64,000 nucleotides of DNA, from assembly GCF_910591885.1 (NCBI RefSeq), contig NC_063279.1, forward strand, positions 9,920,001 to 9,984,000, in the 5' to 3' direction. Position 1 is the first letter of the stretch; every line of letters starts with the position of its first letter. Shown in pieces: positions 14,001 to 26,300 of the stretch. Position numbers and translations under genes: made by a program. The notes under the pieces were generated by a model. That model did no database searches, was not told where the DNA came from, and worked only from the letters and a program-made list of their open reading frames with translations. This DNA comes from Bombus terrestris. Taxonomy: Eukaryota; Arthropoda; Insecta; Hymenoptera; Apidae.

Positions 14001-17000
14001 TGCAACAAAATGCACATTCCACTTTGCTCCATTTTTCCTTAACTTTTCCATGTTTAAACAAAGTATCGAAACTCAAAGGAAATCGTAGAGACTCATAGTC
14101 GTAATTTTGCGGCCATGAATCCATTAGGCTATTGAAGTTTCTAATTATTGGAAATTTCTATCGCAAAATGCGTTTCATTTCTGTTAAAAACCATAAAAGC
14201 TCGCGAACCATTGCGAAATTTGTTAAATCCTACTTTTTATAAAAGAAGAAATTATAAAGACACACAAAGTAGAATTATAGAACTCATAATCGAAATTTTA
14301 CAATCAGAATTTTGCTGAACTACATTTAATTATCGAAGTTTTTAATTATTGAAAATTTCGATAAAATATTATCCCTTTTCTCTTCACATTCATATTCGCC
14401 TATTCTTCGTACAATTTCAATAAAAGATAAAAAGACTCCAGGAAGCATTTAAAAATTTAGCGAGCCCATGTTTCAGCATTATTTAAATAAAGTATCGTAT
14501 ACGTGGTTATTTAAATAATATATTATCTTGTTTAAGTTAAATTAAATTTTATCTTGGCTTAAACCACGAAAGTTAAATGATCGAATAAAATGATTCGCTT
14601 AATCCTAATACAAGGAAGAAATAAACTTCCCTTATACTACTTGCGAAATAAAATAATAAACAAATTAAAATAATTCATTGGTCTACACGAATACTATGTT
14701 TTAGCATAACTTCAACTAAAATAACCTAGCCTACATTCTACGCATAAAACAACCGCCAATACCCATCTCCATCTACGCATATCTAATCACCATTCCTTCC
14801 TCCTGCTCGCAATAATTCTCACCCATACCTCAGTCTCCCTATTCCTTCCTCGCGTCATTCTACCGACGAAACCGTCAAAGTCCTAGCCGTCATCGAATTC
14901 GATGGTCTAACGAAATCATCGGTATGCGGCTATCGGTGGTCGAATAATTTTCTATCATCCTCGTGGCGGGTGGAGGGAGGGGGTAGGGAATGTATTGCCA
15001 GCGAACCGGAGCCACCCGTTTCGCAGCGACGATTCCCTTCCGCGTTCCGATCGAAATATGTACGGCACGTTCCTGCAAGGTAAACTCGAAAGGTACGGGG
15101 GCGCGGTGGTATTTGTCAGGACTCGGCAGACGTGCCCGTCGGTATCCGTCGGAGATATTATTCAAGATAGGAAGCAGAGACGGAGCCAGCCAAGACGAAA
15201 ATGGCCAGTTGGACAGTTGGACAGTTGGCGGTCGAGCAACGTCCTTGTCAAATTCTCTTCCTTGTTGCACCATCGTCGTCGTTGTGTTCCATTGGCTTTG
15301 TGTGTGTGTATGTGTTCTAGTATGGTTAGCTCGAACGAGGAGGGTGACGAGCGGAAACGAAGGAGGATCGTAGCTGTTTCCGGTTGCGTTCGCTGTCACG
15401 TCGAGTTTCCACGGTGTCGCGAGGATGTCTCTATCGAGTTACGGCTTTGTTTTTGGGTCGATAGACTACTCCATCGGCACTTCGCCCGTCCCCCTAGACT
15501 TTCTTTGACCCCCTTTGACTTTGTTTCCGGCCTCTGACCGATAAGCACGATAGCCAGGCAAAATTGATTTCCCAAACATTTCGTGCACTGTGTGTACTAT
15601 GATGCCCGTGGATCGAGGGGAACGGAAGTTTCCGACTTCCATAGGCCGGCGTCCGCCACCGCCTCGTAATAATACTTTGTCCGTGTAGAAATCGATTTCC
15701 GTCCCGGCTTTACATGGCAAAGCGACCTATGCCGAGTTTATTCCGTGCCTCGGCGATCATTTAGAAGACCGGAGATTTGCAATATGTATGTTTTTTCCTT
15801 CCATCGGTCCTCGGCTCGATAAGCTGATGGAAGGTTATGGTTAATTAATCGATTTCTAATTACAAAGAAGTTAGGACGAACAGCTTTGAACAATCGCGGA
15901 GATACACGCGATTAAATATCGATATATCGTGTCGATAATCTATGTCAGTGGAAAATCTTTTCGGATTTTCTATGGAACTCTGTGAACGCGTACGTATTAG
16001 GGAATTTAGAGCGATTAATTGGTTTAGTGTTTAGCGAGACGCGAATGGAGTATTTGATGATGTAGATTTAGAAAAAGGCATGTAGCTGGAATATTTAAAT
16101 TGTATTTATCGAAAGAAAAAGAAAGGTCTACCATGATGGAAACATTATTTTTTATTGTGAATTTTACTTTGAAGAATCATCAATTTTGTTTTCCTTTATG
16201 ATGGTATTTATAACGATTGAAATGCTCAAGAAGTCGTTAATAAAATAAAAAAGAATGATAGGGGAAGAAAACGGTGGAAAAACTGCAACGATATACTGGT
16301 GGACGTGATAGCAGTTAGTATTGGCTGAAAATCGTTCGTGATTGGAATCATGGCCAATTCTATCAAAGCACTCCTGCAGCGCTGCACGTTTCGTGTTTCC
16401 ACTAAAAACAAGCATCGTTACAAAAACGCAACGCAAGGAATATCAATGCACCGAAATCATTTCACCTGGACGAAGTGATCCTGGGATCAGCTTAGGGGAT
16501 CGTTTTTAAATATCACTTTCCAATCGACCAAGCAGAATAAATCGCGAATTAATCGAACTTTTATTTATGAAATTCCTGGCAATTTATTAATGAAAATATA
16601 TCTGACTCTTCAACGAAGTGACAAGATCATTATACTTGTAAAATATTAATTTTATTATAAAGTTCAGGTATACACATACGAAATTGTAGCCAAGAATTTG
16701 TTCCGCTATAATTATTGATAAGGTTTCTCGTTCTAATTTCGTACCTAGAAACTAAAACTTATTGCAGATGTATAAAAATAATATAATAAAATGTTATTAA
16801 AATTTTTTTATTTATTCTATTACAAAAGATAGCCAATTTTCTATCATGTTTTGTATTTTGTAAAATCATCAATATTTGCATCCACTCGAACTTTTCGTTC
16901 GTTTAACACTTCCTTCTCACTTCAACAATGTCCTGCTTTCCTCTTGGACGTCACAAATTCTCACGGTAAAGCTGGAAGGGAGGAAATAGACGATTTTTTT

Positions 17001-18350
17001 CCATCGCAGAATTCGATTAGGCGTCGTTCATTGTGTAAAGGTTACTGCAGCGAGAGCATCGCCGCGTGCACCGGCTCGTTTCAGCGAAATTCCACTCCTT
17101 CTATTCTAACGTCTCTTTCTCCCTTTCCCCACCGGTTTTAGGGGAACGAACCCCTCTGGTAGCCTATAACGAGGAAGAAAGCTTTCTTTATCTGGGTTGC
17201 AAAATCGAATTGTCGTCCTTTCGTCTCGCGGGCTCTTCCTCGCAGATTCTCGCACCTTCCTTTTCTCCGTGAGTTCGTGAAAACATTTCATCCGAACGTC
17301 CGACCGTCTCTTTCTCTCTCGATCGTCCTATTCAACTACCCGCAGAAGTTAAGGACTCGTTGATGAAGCGAATCAGATATTCCTTAGAGAAAATAATCCG
17401 TCAGGAATTCAAAGGGGGAACTCTCACTGAAAACTCCCGCTTAATATTGTTAATTCATGATATGAGAAAATCCATTCGAGCTTGCTGACAAACTTCCTGT
17501 ATTTAATTTACATCGCGTTTCTGTCAATTATCGGAAGCGGAGAAAGTTGGAAGGATAATTTGCTTATTCAAACTGAGCTTTGGATACGAGGTTTATTTGA
17601 GAATAGAGTTTCAGAAAAGAATGGAAAGATTTCGGGATTCGCGAACTCGTTTGTCCTTTTGCATTTATTTTATTATATTTGCAATTATATTCGGATTGTA
17701 GCAGATTTTTTTTCTGACAAAGGTACTTTAATATTATACGCATGCGTAATTTTTCACAAGTTCGTATTTCGTACTTTTCGATTGGATTGATATAATTACC
17801 ATAAATTGACAAATTGCAAAGTAGAAATTGCCAATACTAAAATAGTTTTCCCGCACGATAACAGAGTTTTATTCGATACAAAATTGTAGAAACTTCTCCT
17901 GCAATACAATTCTGTAACCCATAATTTGTCATTTGTCGGTTTTCTCTAACATTGTTGATAGTTAAATCATTATATGAAAGAAGCGTCTGGTAGACAATTT
18001 TGTGCCTTCTTTGTCTTATCGACAAAAGAACATTTCCTTTCATACTGCCTTCCTCGCAACACCTCCATCCCTTAGCCGTTTCAATTTCCCATTCTTCGCG
18101 TTTTTACAAAACTCGCCATACTGTGAACGCATGTTTCTCTAGTTCAGAAAGCCAAAATTCACTTTTCTCCGTCTTTTACCTTCGCGGAAAGAAATTTCAG
18201 GCAGGCGAAAAATGTTCCACTGTTTGCACGCGGATGGAAGTGCGAATTCGCAAGGCTCGCAAAACGGAAAGTCCTCGTTTGTTTTTCTCGCCGTTTTAAG
18301 CGCCTCTTGCAGTAAACGATATCTTCCTCGACTATGGAGAACAAGCTCTA
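14001..18350. other. Non-coding, with the largest GC-rich island
   Basis: The island at about 14.86-15.73 kb is the largest in the first half. It contains frames of 127-180 codons on both strands at once, which is what few stop codons in GC-rich DNA produce; no domain is recognisable. A short GT run sits near 15.30 kb. A second island spans about 17.0-17.3 kb. A diverged duplication lies at 14.07-14.36 kb. Confidence 0.55.
14070..14365 (+). repeat. Diverged direct duplication, offset about 200 bp
   Basis: A stretch with ACTCATAGTCGTAATTTTGC, then GAAGTTTCTAATTATTGGAA near 14.14 kb recurs as ACTCATAATCGAAATTTTAC, then GAAGTTTTTAATTATTGAAA near 14.34 kb, in the same order and spacing. Both end in AAATTTC. 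Identity looks roughly 70-75 percent. Confidence 0.6.
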
Positions 18351-18373
18351 TCGGTAGTAGTTAGCGCACAAAG

Positions 18374-18412
18374 ATAGAGAGAGAGGGAGAGAGAGAGAGA
18401 GAGAGAGAGAGA
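18374..18412. repeat. (GA)n microsatellite
   Basis: A nearly pure GA run with a GGGAGA interruption. The next 250 bp are GC-richer. GA runs of this kind can bind GAGA factor and often mark promoters in insects, but no transcript start is visible here. Confidence 0.95.
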
Positions 18413-21400
18413 CAGAAGGTTGAACCTGAGGGCTGACTCGACTGACTGGAATAGCGAGAAGGGAAGGGTCGAGGCAACTTAAACAGCGGGTAACAAGAAG
18501 TAGCAAGTAATAATTGAGTCAGGCAAGTATGCCGCGGACCATGCCGGCAAGCTGGAGAACGCCGATGTGGATGTACCTGACCGGAATTCGGAAACAGTAG
18601 GAGAAGAGAAAGGGGAAGGAGAACCGGGTAATTCCGGCGACTTCGACGATAGAAGATGGTTCCTCTTCTGGCTCGTCGATCGGATAGAATTTAGGTGTTT
18701 CTTGGAATATTAATGCGACCTCACGCGCAATCGGGCCAACTGGGATTCGACTGTTCTAGAAGAAATTGAAGTGTTATCGCCTGAACACTTTCACTACCAC
18801 GGTCGAGATGTGTATGAGACATCGAGTAATGGATGAACGTTGTTCATGCGACGCTATGCACCAGATATTTTGCGTGTCTTTCCATTAACTCTTAAACAAT
18901 ATAAACCGAGAGAAACTGGAGCAAACCGAGCATAGTACCTGCTATAAATCGAAAATAGGCGCTGAATATTATCGTACGTAATGAAATTGTTAATTTTCAT
19001 TTTCTATAGAAAGTTTAAATTGTATGTTTTTCTTTTTACTTGATGTCAGAGACGTAGGAAATCTCGAGGATAAATTCATAATTGTTTTCTGACTCGTCCA
19101 TTTTCAATTCTTCATCGTTTTATTGCACTGATAAACAATTAAGGATACCACGTGCATGGATTCAAGCGCAGTTTGATTCTTGAGATATCTAGCGCTCTTG
19201 TGCAGAGTGTAAATTAAAATGATCGTTGAAAGTGTAATCAAAGAGATGTAACAGCATTGGGTAAAAATATTGGGGACCTCACGATCGACTCATCCTTCTA
19301 TTATGTTCCGAGTGTAGTTTTCCTGTAGAAGACAAGGCCCATTGCTAGATTTGGAGTGGGGACACGTGGCGACTATCCAGGCTCCTAAATATTTTCTTCA
19401 CACCAACAGCCACTTGACTCGAGTAATGTAGAGCTGCGATCGGCTTATTTTTAAAAGGCGGATCGAGGGACCCAGTCGTGTCCTCTTGGCGAAGCTGTAA
19501 ATTATCGCAAGATGCACATGTAACCCGACACACAATTCGTAAGAACTCTAAGTGTATGGTATTGTAAAATATTTAGCAGTTTTAGCATGGAGGATTGACA
19601 AGAGACATTTTCCAGTTAATTTTTTTATTAGTTTAGTTCCTTATATTAATCATGCTTATTCGTTGTCAAATCAAACAAGAGGAATATAGATGAACGATAT
19701 TATTGATAAAAATGAGCTAATAAATAAATTGTTAAGAATTAAGAATCTTTTATTTGTCTTCTTGTTCGAATTAGAAGTCTTGCAATTTTAAATGTAATAA
19801 TAGTATAATAATAGGTGTCAATAAAAGATGAGAAATAATTCACGATTCATTTTTCCCCATCATTAGTAACAACAGATCCAATCCTTGTGCCTTATTATTC
19901 CAAATTAGCTCAACAATAGCCAAAACTCTTAAAAAATATATAAAAGATTCTAATCCTTTTCGTCTGAGCCGAAGGAAAATTCAACGACTCGCGTGTCAAA
20001 GATTAAAAGGACCAGAAGACAGGAAGATTACGCCATTGGTTGGAAACGTTTCCGAAGTTGCCCGTTTGGTGGCGATATGCGCGAACCGATTCGGGATCGT
20101 GGCCAACGATTCCTCGTTAGCGATCGATGCGAATCAGGCTGCGAGACGACGTCCACGTGTGGAAAGTGGCTCGGTTTCGAAGGTGACACGCTCGGATGCT
20201 GAGAAATGTCTCAGAATAACCTGCTGCAAGGATACAACTGTGAGTAACACTCGAGAAAATATCAAATTGACCAATCTGGTTCCTTCACCCTTATTTTCTT
20301 CGCTGCTTCGTCTTTCTCCTTTCTAATTCCCTCTCAGACGAATTCCATCCCGTTGTAAAACTCTAAATAACGGTGGATTAACTCGTCGCGATCCGTCGTT
20401 TGTCGGCTCGTGAAAAGTGAGCTGTGATAATGGCGGCTTTCGTTTATTTGCCACCAGCCGGAAAAAAAGGCGAGGACCGACGATGTCGGACTTCTGCCGA
20501 TCGCGACGCGAACCTTCAAAATTCCGTCGTTTATTGACAGTCTTTTCTCTTCTCCTCGATGCAACGGGAGAAAGTCTCGGGCTTTTAACGATGGAGGCTT
20601 CCGGCTCTCTTTCCTTTCGTCCGCGAATCGGTAAATTTTTAATGGTGGCGAAAGAAAGCGCGACCTGTGACATTACGCGGCTTTTTAACGGGATATCGGT
20701 CAAGATCGTTGGAATGATTTGGTGTCAGTGCGATGGAATCGTTAACAGAAGGATTTATGGATTATACGCTGCTTTGAATATGTACGTATAATTGTAACAT
20801 ATCGCGAAATGATGGAAGATGGTATAGGAGTTCATAAAGTTAATCTCTCAGTGGTAACTGTGGAAGATACGTTTGTTAATAGTTAATCGTTTTATTTAAT
20901 AGTTAATAGTTTTCTATGCGAGTATAATTCTTATGCACTATGCAGTAATTCACAAAAGTCTTTGATAACATTTTGATTAAAATATAATCCTGTAAAATTT
21001 CAGTGAAACGTTAGTGTGTTCTGTGACAAAGACAGCAAATGATTTTATTATTTTCTGATGTGTTAAAAAATGAACAAGTTAGTATAACACTTGAATAAGT
21101 TGTTACTCATTTTATTTAAATAAAAGTGACCTCTTTACGAGGTGTCACAAGACTAATGTGAGCGACTGTTCGCGTTCCCCTCATATTACATATAACTCTA
21201 AAAGTATAAAATTAATTTTTTAGCTGCGTCTATTTTTATAAAAATGTCCAACTTGAAGTATTTGTTAAATAGAGATTTTGTAAGTTTTTAAGGAAATACG
21301 AAGCAGTTCATTTGTATAAAGCTATAAAGAAAATTCGCATGATTGTTTCATCGCAAAGTATTTTAATAATTAAAAGATACTCCGATAATTGTTTTAAGAT

Positions 21401-23284
21401 AAACTCGTTCAACTATTTCTATTCTAAACTTGAAATTCGACCATAGTTTATTGATAATTCTGTTCTTTTCTTCAAAGTCTAAAAGCATGCATAAATTCGA
21501 TAATACATAGTTAGAAATTAAACGAATCAGTTGTACGAGTGATACATCGTCGAATATTCCTGCGGTCGAATGCAACATTGTCTCAAACTTGTGGATGAAA
21601 CGCTCGGCGAATGCGTTACATTGTTTCAAGAGGCACCTGTGTCGCTCCATTTAAATCAGTCATCAGTCACTCAACTGACGCATCATTTAGAATATCGTTT
21701 CACGATATCTTCTGATGAAAATGGGTTTCGATTTCGGTCAGCGTCAACAGTTTTATTATTCAGGCTTGCGATACAAAATATCTAAATTGAAATTATTTCA
21801 TTAGTATAATTTTTAGCCTAAATAACAGCGTGATAGAAAAGTTAGATAAAATCAACGAATGATTGGTAGGTAATAGAAAAGATCTCGTTATTTTTTTACA
21901 AGATCGTTTGTTTTAATAAAGCTTAAGAGTCTTATAGCCTCTAAGACTCTTCGTAAATTATTAAAAAATGCTAAAAAATGTTAGAGAAAAGAAACCTTAG
22001 TAATAATCAGCTTCGCTGGAACTGCTGAAAACATAACCATCGTAATTTTATCGAAATAAGAAGAAGAAAGGAGTCTCGAAGCTCGAGCTTCTAGCCAATA
22101 CGACATACAGTCACGAAACTATACATACACCGAGTTTTGTGTATCTGACTTACCAAAGAAAGTAAAAACGTCCTGTGTTATAAAGTTATTCATACCTACA
22201 TATCAATACGGTTATTATTAATGAATTCCTAAAAAGAATTTAAGAAATTTAAACATTCGACTCACAAAGATATTGGGATAAAATTGCATAAAAAGTTACA
22301 GTATATTTTCTTCAAACGTTGCTGTGGAGATAGCTGGATATCATTGATATTTTAACATACAAGATATTAATGCAGTACTAAACCTATTATTTTTATGATT
22401 TCATATAGATACGATAGGTCTATATAATTATTATGATATTGTGTTTCGTGTTTTTTTATTTCCTTTTTCGTAATAAAGGCAAACACGAATAAATAAAAGT
22501 ATAACAATATTTTAGCAATGTATGTTTTGACATGTCAGAACAAAAAGTCGCGGAGGTAATATTTTTATTATAATAATTAATTTATTATAATAATAAATTA
22601 TATTTAGGGAGTGTCGGATAGATTTTTGTAACTGTCTGTAAGTAACACGATTTATTCATTGGTAGTCATTATAAATTCTTTTAGTTGGACACGATCTAAT
22701 TTCACAAAGAGCATACAGAAAACGGTAAAGTAACAGCAGTTGCAGTAGGCAATGGATTATTAAATAAGAGGGAAAAAAGACAGGAAGAGAGAGGAAAAAA
22801 GGAAAGACGGAAAGAGGGGGGAAAGGATTATTTTGTCACGAGAAGTATTAGAGTACAAGAATATTGTGCTCTCCTTTTTCAGAAAGAATCTTAAAAGCTT
22901 TCTACTAAAAACATATGCACTATTCTTCTTCCTAATCCCCAACTCTCAAGAGCTTCAACGGAGAAATAGTAGCATCTCGAAAATAGCTGTTTAATAATGT
23001 TCTTTATTGTAAATCTTCCATCCCCAGTTTTGCGTAAATTTGTTCGAAACAAATATATAATGAAGAACGCTGTCTTCATTACTGGCATTTTTGGAACTTG
23101 TATCTAATATTCTACTTAACTATGAAATTAATTAAAGATTTAATATCGAATCTTATTTTTTGACATGGAGAAAACAACAACGAAGTTCTTTTTAAGTAGG
23201 CTAACTAGGCAGATTTTGAGGTAGGTTAACGCAGGTTATTATATAGCTCAAGATGTCCCTTTACAACGCTATTCAATTTTTTAG
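18413..23284. other. Non-coding upstream of, or 5' intron of, the zinc-finger gene
   Basis: GC-richer islands at about 18.42-18.66 and 20.0-20.7 kb, then AT-rich DNA to the acceptor of exon 1. The missing initiating exon may be here or further upstream. I tested a candidate with ATG and a donor near 22.53 kb: its phases cannot join exon 1. A 10-bp hairpin lies at 21925-21951. Confidence 0.5.
21925..21951. repeat. 10-bp perfect hairpin
   Basis: The arms AAGAGTCTTA and TAAGACTCTT pair perfectly around TAGCCTC. No T-run or RNA gene context goes with it, and a few such structures are expected in this length of DNA. Confidence 0.7.
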
Positions 23285-23348
23285 GGGATACCCAGTACGA
23301 GGATCCGCAGGTGCAGTTTACTCGTCCTATCCCGGATGAAGTCATCAG
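23285..23348 (+). CDS. Zinc-finger gene, coding exon 1 of those visible
   Basis: The acceptor is a T-run ending in TTTTTTAG and the donor is CAG|GTGAGC. Two bases complete a codon begun in an unseen upstream exon; then the frame reads DTQYEDPQVQFTRPIPDEVI and leaves two bases. The other two frames hit stops here or in the next exon. Reading back through the acceptor meets TAA at 23227-23229 with no ATG, so translation does not start here. Confidence 0.82.
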
Positions 23349-26300
23349 GTGAGCTTAAACAATTGTATAGTGAACATCAGCGTTGTATTGTAGGTTTATT
23401 ATGTAATTTGCAAAATTAAATTACAAGCGAAGTTATTAAAAGATAATTTTATTGAAAATTTTGGAATTTATAAAATTGTATCTTTTGTATTAAAAATACT
23501 GTATAATAGAATTTAAGATAAAATTGGACGTAAAGTTGTTCGAAGATATTAAAAAGATGTATTTCATTGGTGACTTTGGGTTTACAGTGTTTATGAAGTT
23601 TATGTGAAAGAGGAAACCGCAGGTTCTGAAGGGAGGAACGATGTCACCGTTGTGCCGAGTTTGCCATCCACAAATGATCATCAATTAATTCAGGTAATTA
23701 TGAGTGGTAAATTAACAATTAACTTTCCTTTATTAACTATAATTATTAATAACATTACGCGATATATGTACTGTAATTTTCTGCACCGTAAACACTTCCT
23801 ACAGAGGTTCAATCTAATTTGTTTCCAGGGTGATTGCATGAACCTAAATGTAGCTATAGATTCTGAAGTAATTAACATTGATGGTGCTGTGACGAAGTTT
23901 CTCGGAAAGGATGCTTTCAAATATAAGGTAAAAATGTGAAAATTATTTTTGTTGCTTTGATTTCTAATTAAATTACGAGATAGTTGATTTCCAAACTTTT
24001 ACTTTTTATAGATTCTCGATCAAAATATTAATTCATCCGAAGATAACGTTATGGTGTATTCACATCCGGTTGTCGAAGGACCTTCCTCGTCCTCCACTCG
24101 ACTGATCGATAAGGATGATCCACGGTCGAAGCTTCATTTTGTGAAATATTTGAAGCGAGATGGGAAAACGTTGAAAATTTGGGAATGCGGAATTTGTTAG
24201 TAATTTATTTATCGAATTCTATACGGATTGTTGTCATACATTACACGAGGAAACTTTTGTTCTTCATCGCATTGTTTAAATATTTAAAAATTCGAAAATT
24301 TGCAAATTTGAAAATTCCAACATTTGAAGATTTGAAAATCTCAACATTTGAAGATTTGAAAATTTCAACATTTGAAGATTGGAAAGATATTCAGCGTTTG
24401 AAGATTGAAAATCCAACGATTTTTATGTCATAATATTGTATTATTATACATAATATTCTTCTTAACCGCACACAAGAATCTTACACAAAAAAAATCAATA
24501 CCATTTCTTTCGCATAACGCTCGCCATTTGCGACAACATGGCTAGAATAGCCTTAAAGCTTGATATTCGATCCAGGTTCGAAGGAGTTTCGGCATCAATA
24601 CACGTTGATGAGGCATTTGCCAACACACACCGACGAGAGAAACTTTAAATGCGAGGCTTGCGGCAAAGCTTTCCGCCAGTTGTCGACATTGAGCCAGCAC
24701 AAGGCGATACATAGTGATGCTAGGCCATACGTTTGCGAATTTTGTAAGAAAACTTTCAACAGGTCAGTGTACTATCAAAATCATTCAACGATTTTCATCT
24801 AATTATTTCTTGATTATACCTATTTACTAATCTGGGCATTTTTCATTCGCTATATAATAATTTAAATCTCGTTTGAAATATTTTTAACGAACAGTATATT
24901 CATATAGAAATTGAAACTACAATTTACCTAGAGGAAAAAATGATGACAAGCGCCGCTTGTGAGCGCGCACGGATCATTAGCGTTTTGAATCGCTGCAAAA
25001 TTGCGCGATTGTGCGCGAAAGCGGAAAGGAAATTTTAACGAGCACGGATATGCTGGTCTTTTTATAAATTAATCTCCATAGAGTATGCTTTTTAAATAAG
25101 TAAGGCTGTTCGAATGTGATATAATGCATTAATTGAGACGATTTCGATCTCGAAGCTTATAAAACTCATTGTGAATGGGCAATTGAGTCGATTACGATAA
25201 TCATGATCCTACATTTTTTTTGTAGGATCATGTATTACTCTCCTCCGATTTATCCGCGTTGAAAGATGGCCTTATTTTGTGAAAAATTGGAATTTTTATA
25301 CTTTTAACAATACTGTCATGTATAATTAACTATGACTTTCTAGAGTATCTACGCTGATTTCTCACCGAAAGACACATTCGGAGCACAAACCGCACAAATG
25401 TCAGGTTTGTGGAAAGGGATTTCATCAGAAGGGTAATTATCATTTATTAAGCTATTCGAAGTATGCAAGCTTTTTCAGAATCACGTTTAAGAAAATTTTG
25501 CGTTCAAAGTTAAAACGTCTAAACCTAGAATGCTAACAAATTCTTTTGCAAACAAACTCACACGGATACGCATTATGCAAATATCTGATCCGCGTTTTGT
25601 GGTGTCGATCAATTAAACGGTGCTGTAACAATTCTGAAACAGCCTGTGCAAAGTAAGTAAGCCGGAGCCAGGGAACCGGCAACAGTTAAATACCGTTCCG
25701 TTGTCAGGCAATTTGAGGAACCACGTGTTTACCCATACCAACGAGAGGCCGTACAAATGCGAGCTTTGTGGCAAAGGCTTCAATCAAATGTCGAATTTGG
25801 TCTGCCACAAGGTCAAAGCGCATGCACACGCGGAGAAAATGCAGCACGTGTGCGGAATCTGCGGCAAAGAGTTTCCGCGTCGATTCTCTTTGAGATCGCA
25901 CGAGGAGTACAAGCACGGGATAAAGTATCGACATCCGGCTGGTGTGCAGCCGGGCATCGTCGATCCCAACGTCATAAGAAAGTAGGTAGACGTCACCGAA
26001 TAGAACTGAACGACGCTTAATTTGCCCCTTGATAGACGGCTTCTTCTTTCGCTGAATGATGAACGCAACTTGAATGTTGATCTCTTAGTCGGTTAGAACG
26101 TAGTAGAAAGCTGACGCTCTTCTCTTCTCTTTTTCTTTCTTTCTTTCTTCCCTCCTTTCTTTCACTTCTGTAAATTGATCTTCTTTTCTAGAGTCTTCTT
26201 TCTTTAACACACATTGATGTGCTGATTAATGTTTCTAATATGCAGAAGAGTAGAGTTCTTAACACGATTTTAAATTTCAATAAAGATTATACTAGAATAT

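Noticed and set aside
14990..15537. Overlapping frames of 127, 169 and 180 codons on both strands
   Set aside because: They overlap one another, show no domain, and are what a GC-rich island with few stop codons gives by chance.
193..19279. Near-identical 19-mer GTAAAAATAT(C/T)GGGGACCT at 193-211 and 19261-19279
   Set aside because: Flanks do not match, and one such 18-of-19 pair is about what chance allows in 64 kb.
20036..20703. Frames of 96, 124 and 126 codons as possible exons
   Set aside because: Both strands are open at once, and no recognisable protein features or phase-compatible joins to exon 1 were found.
22525..22556. ATG followed by GCGGAG|GTAATA as the missing first exon
   Set aside because: Both possible ATG frames give phases that put stops into exon 1 or exon 2; exon 1 needs one leftover base, which neither provides.
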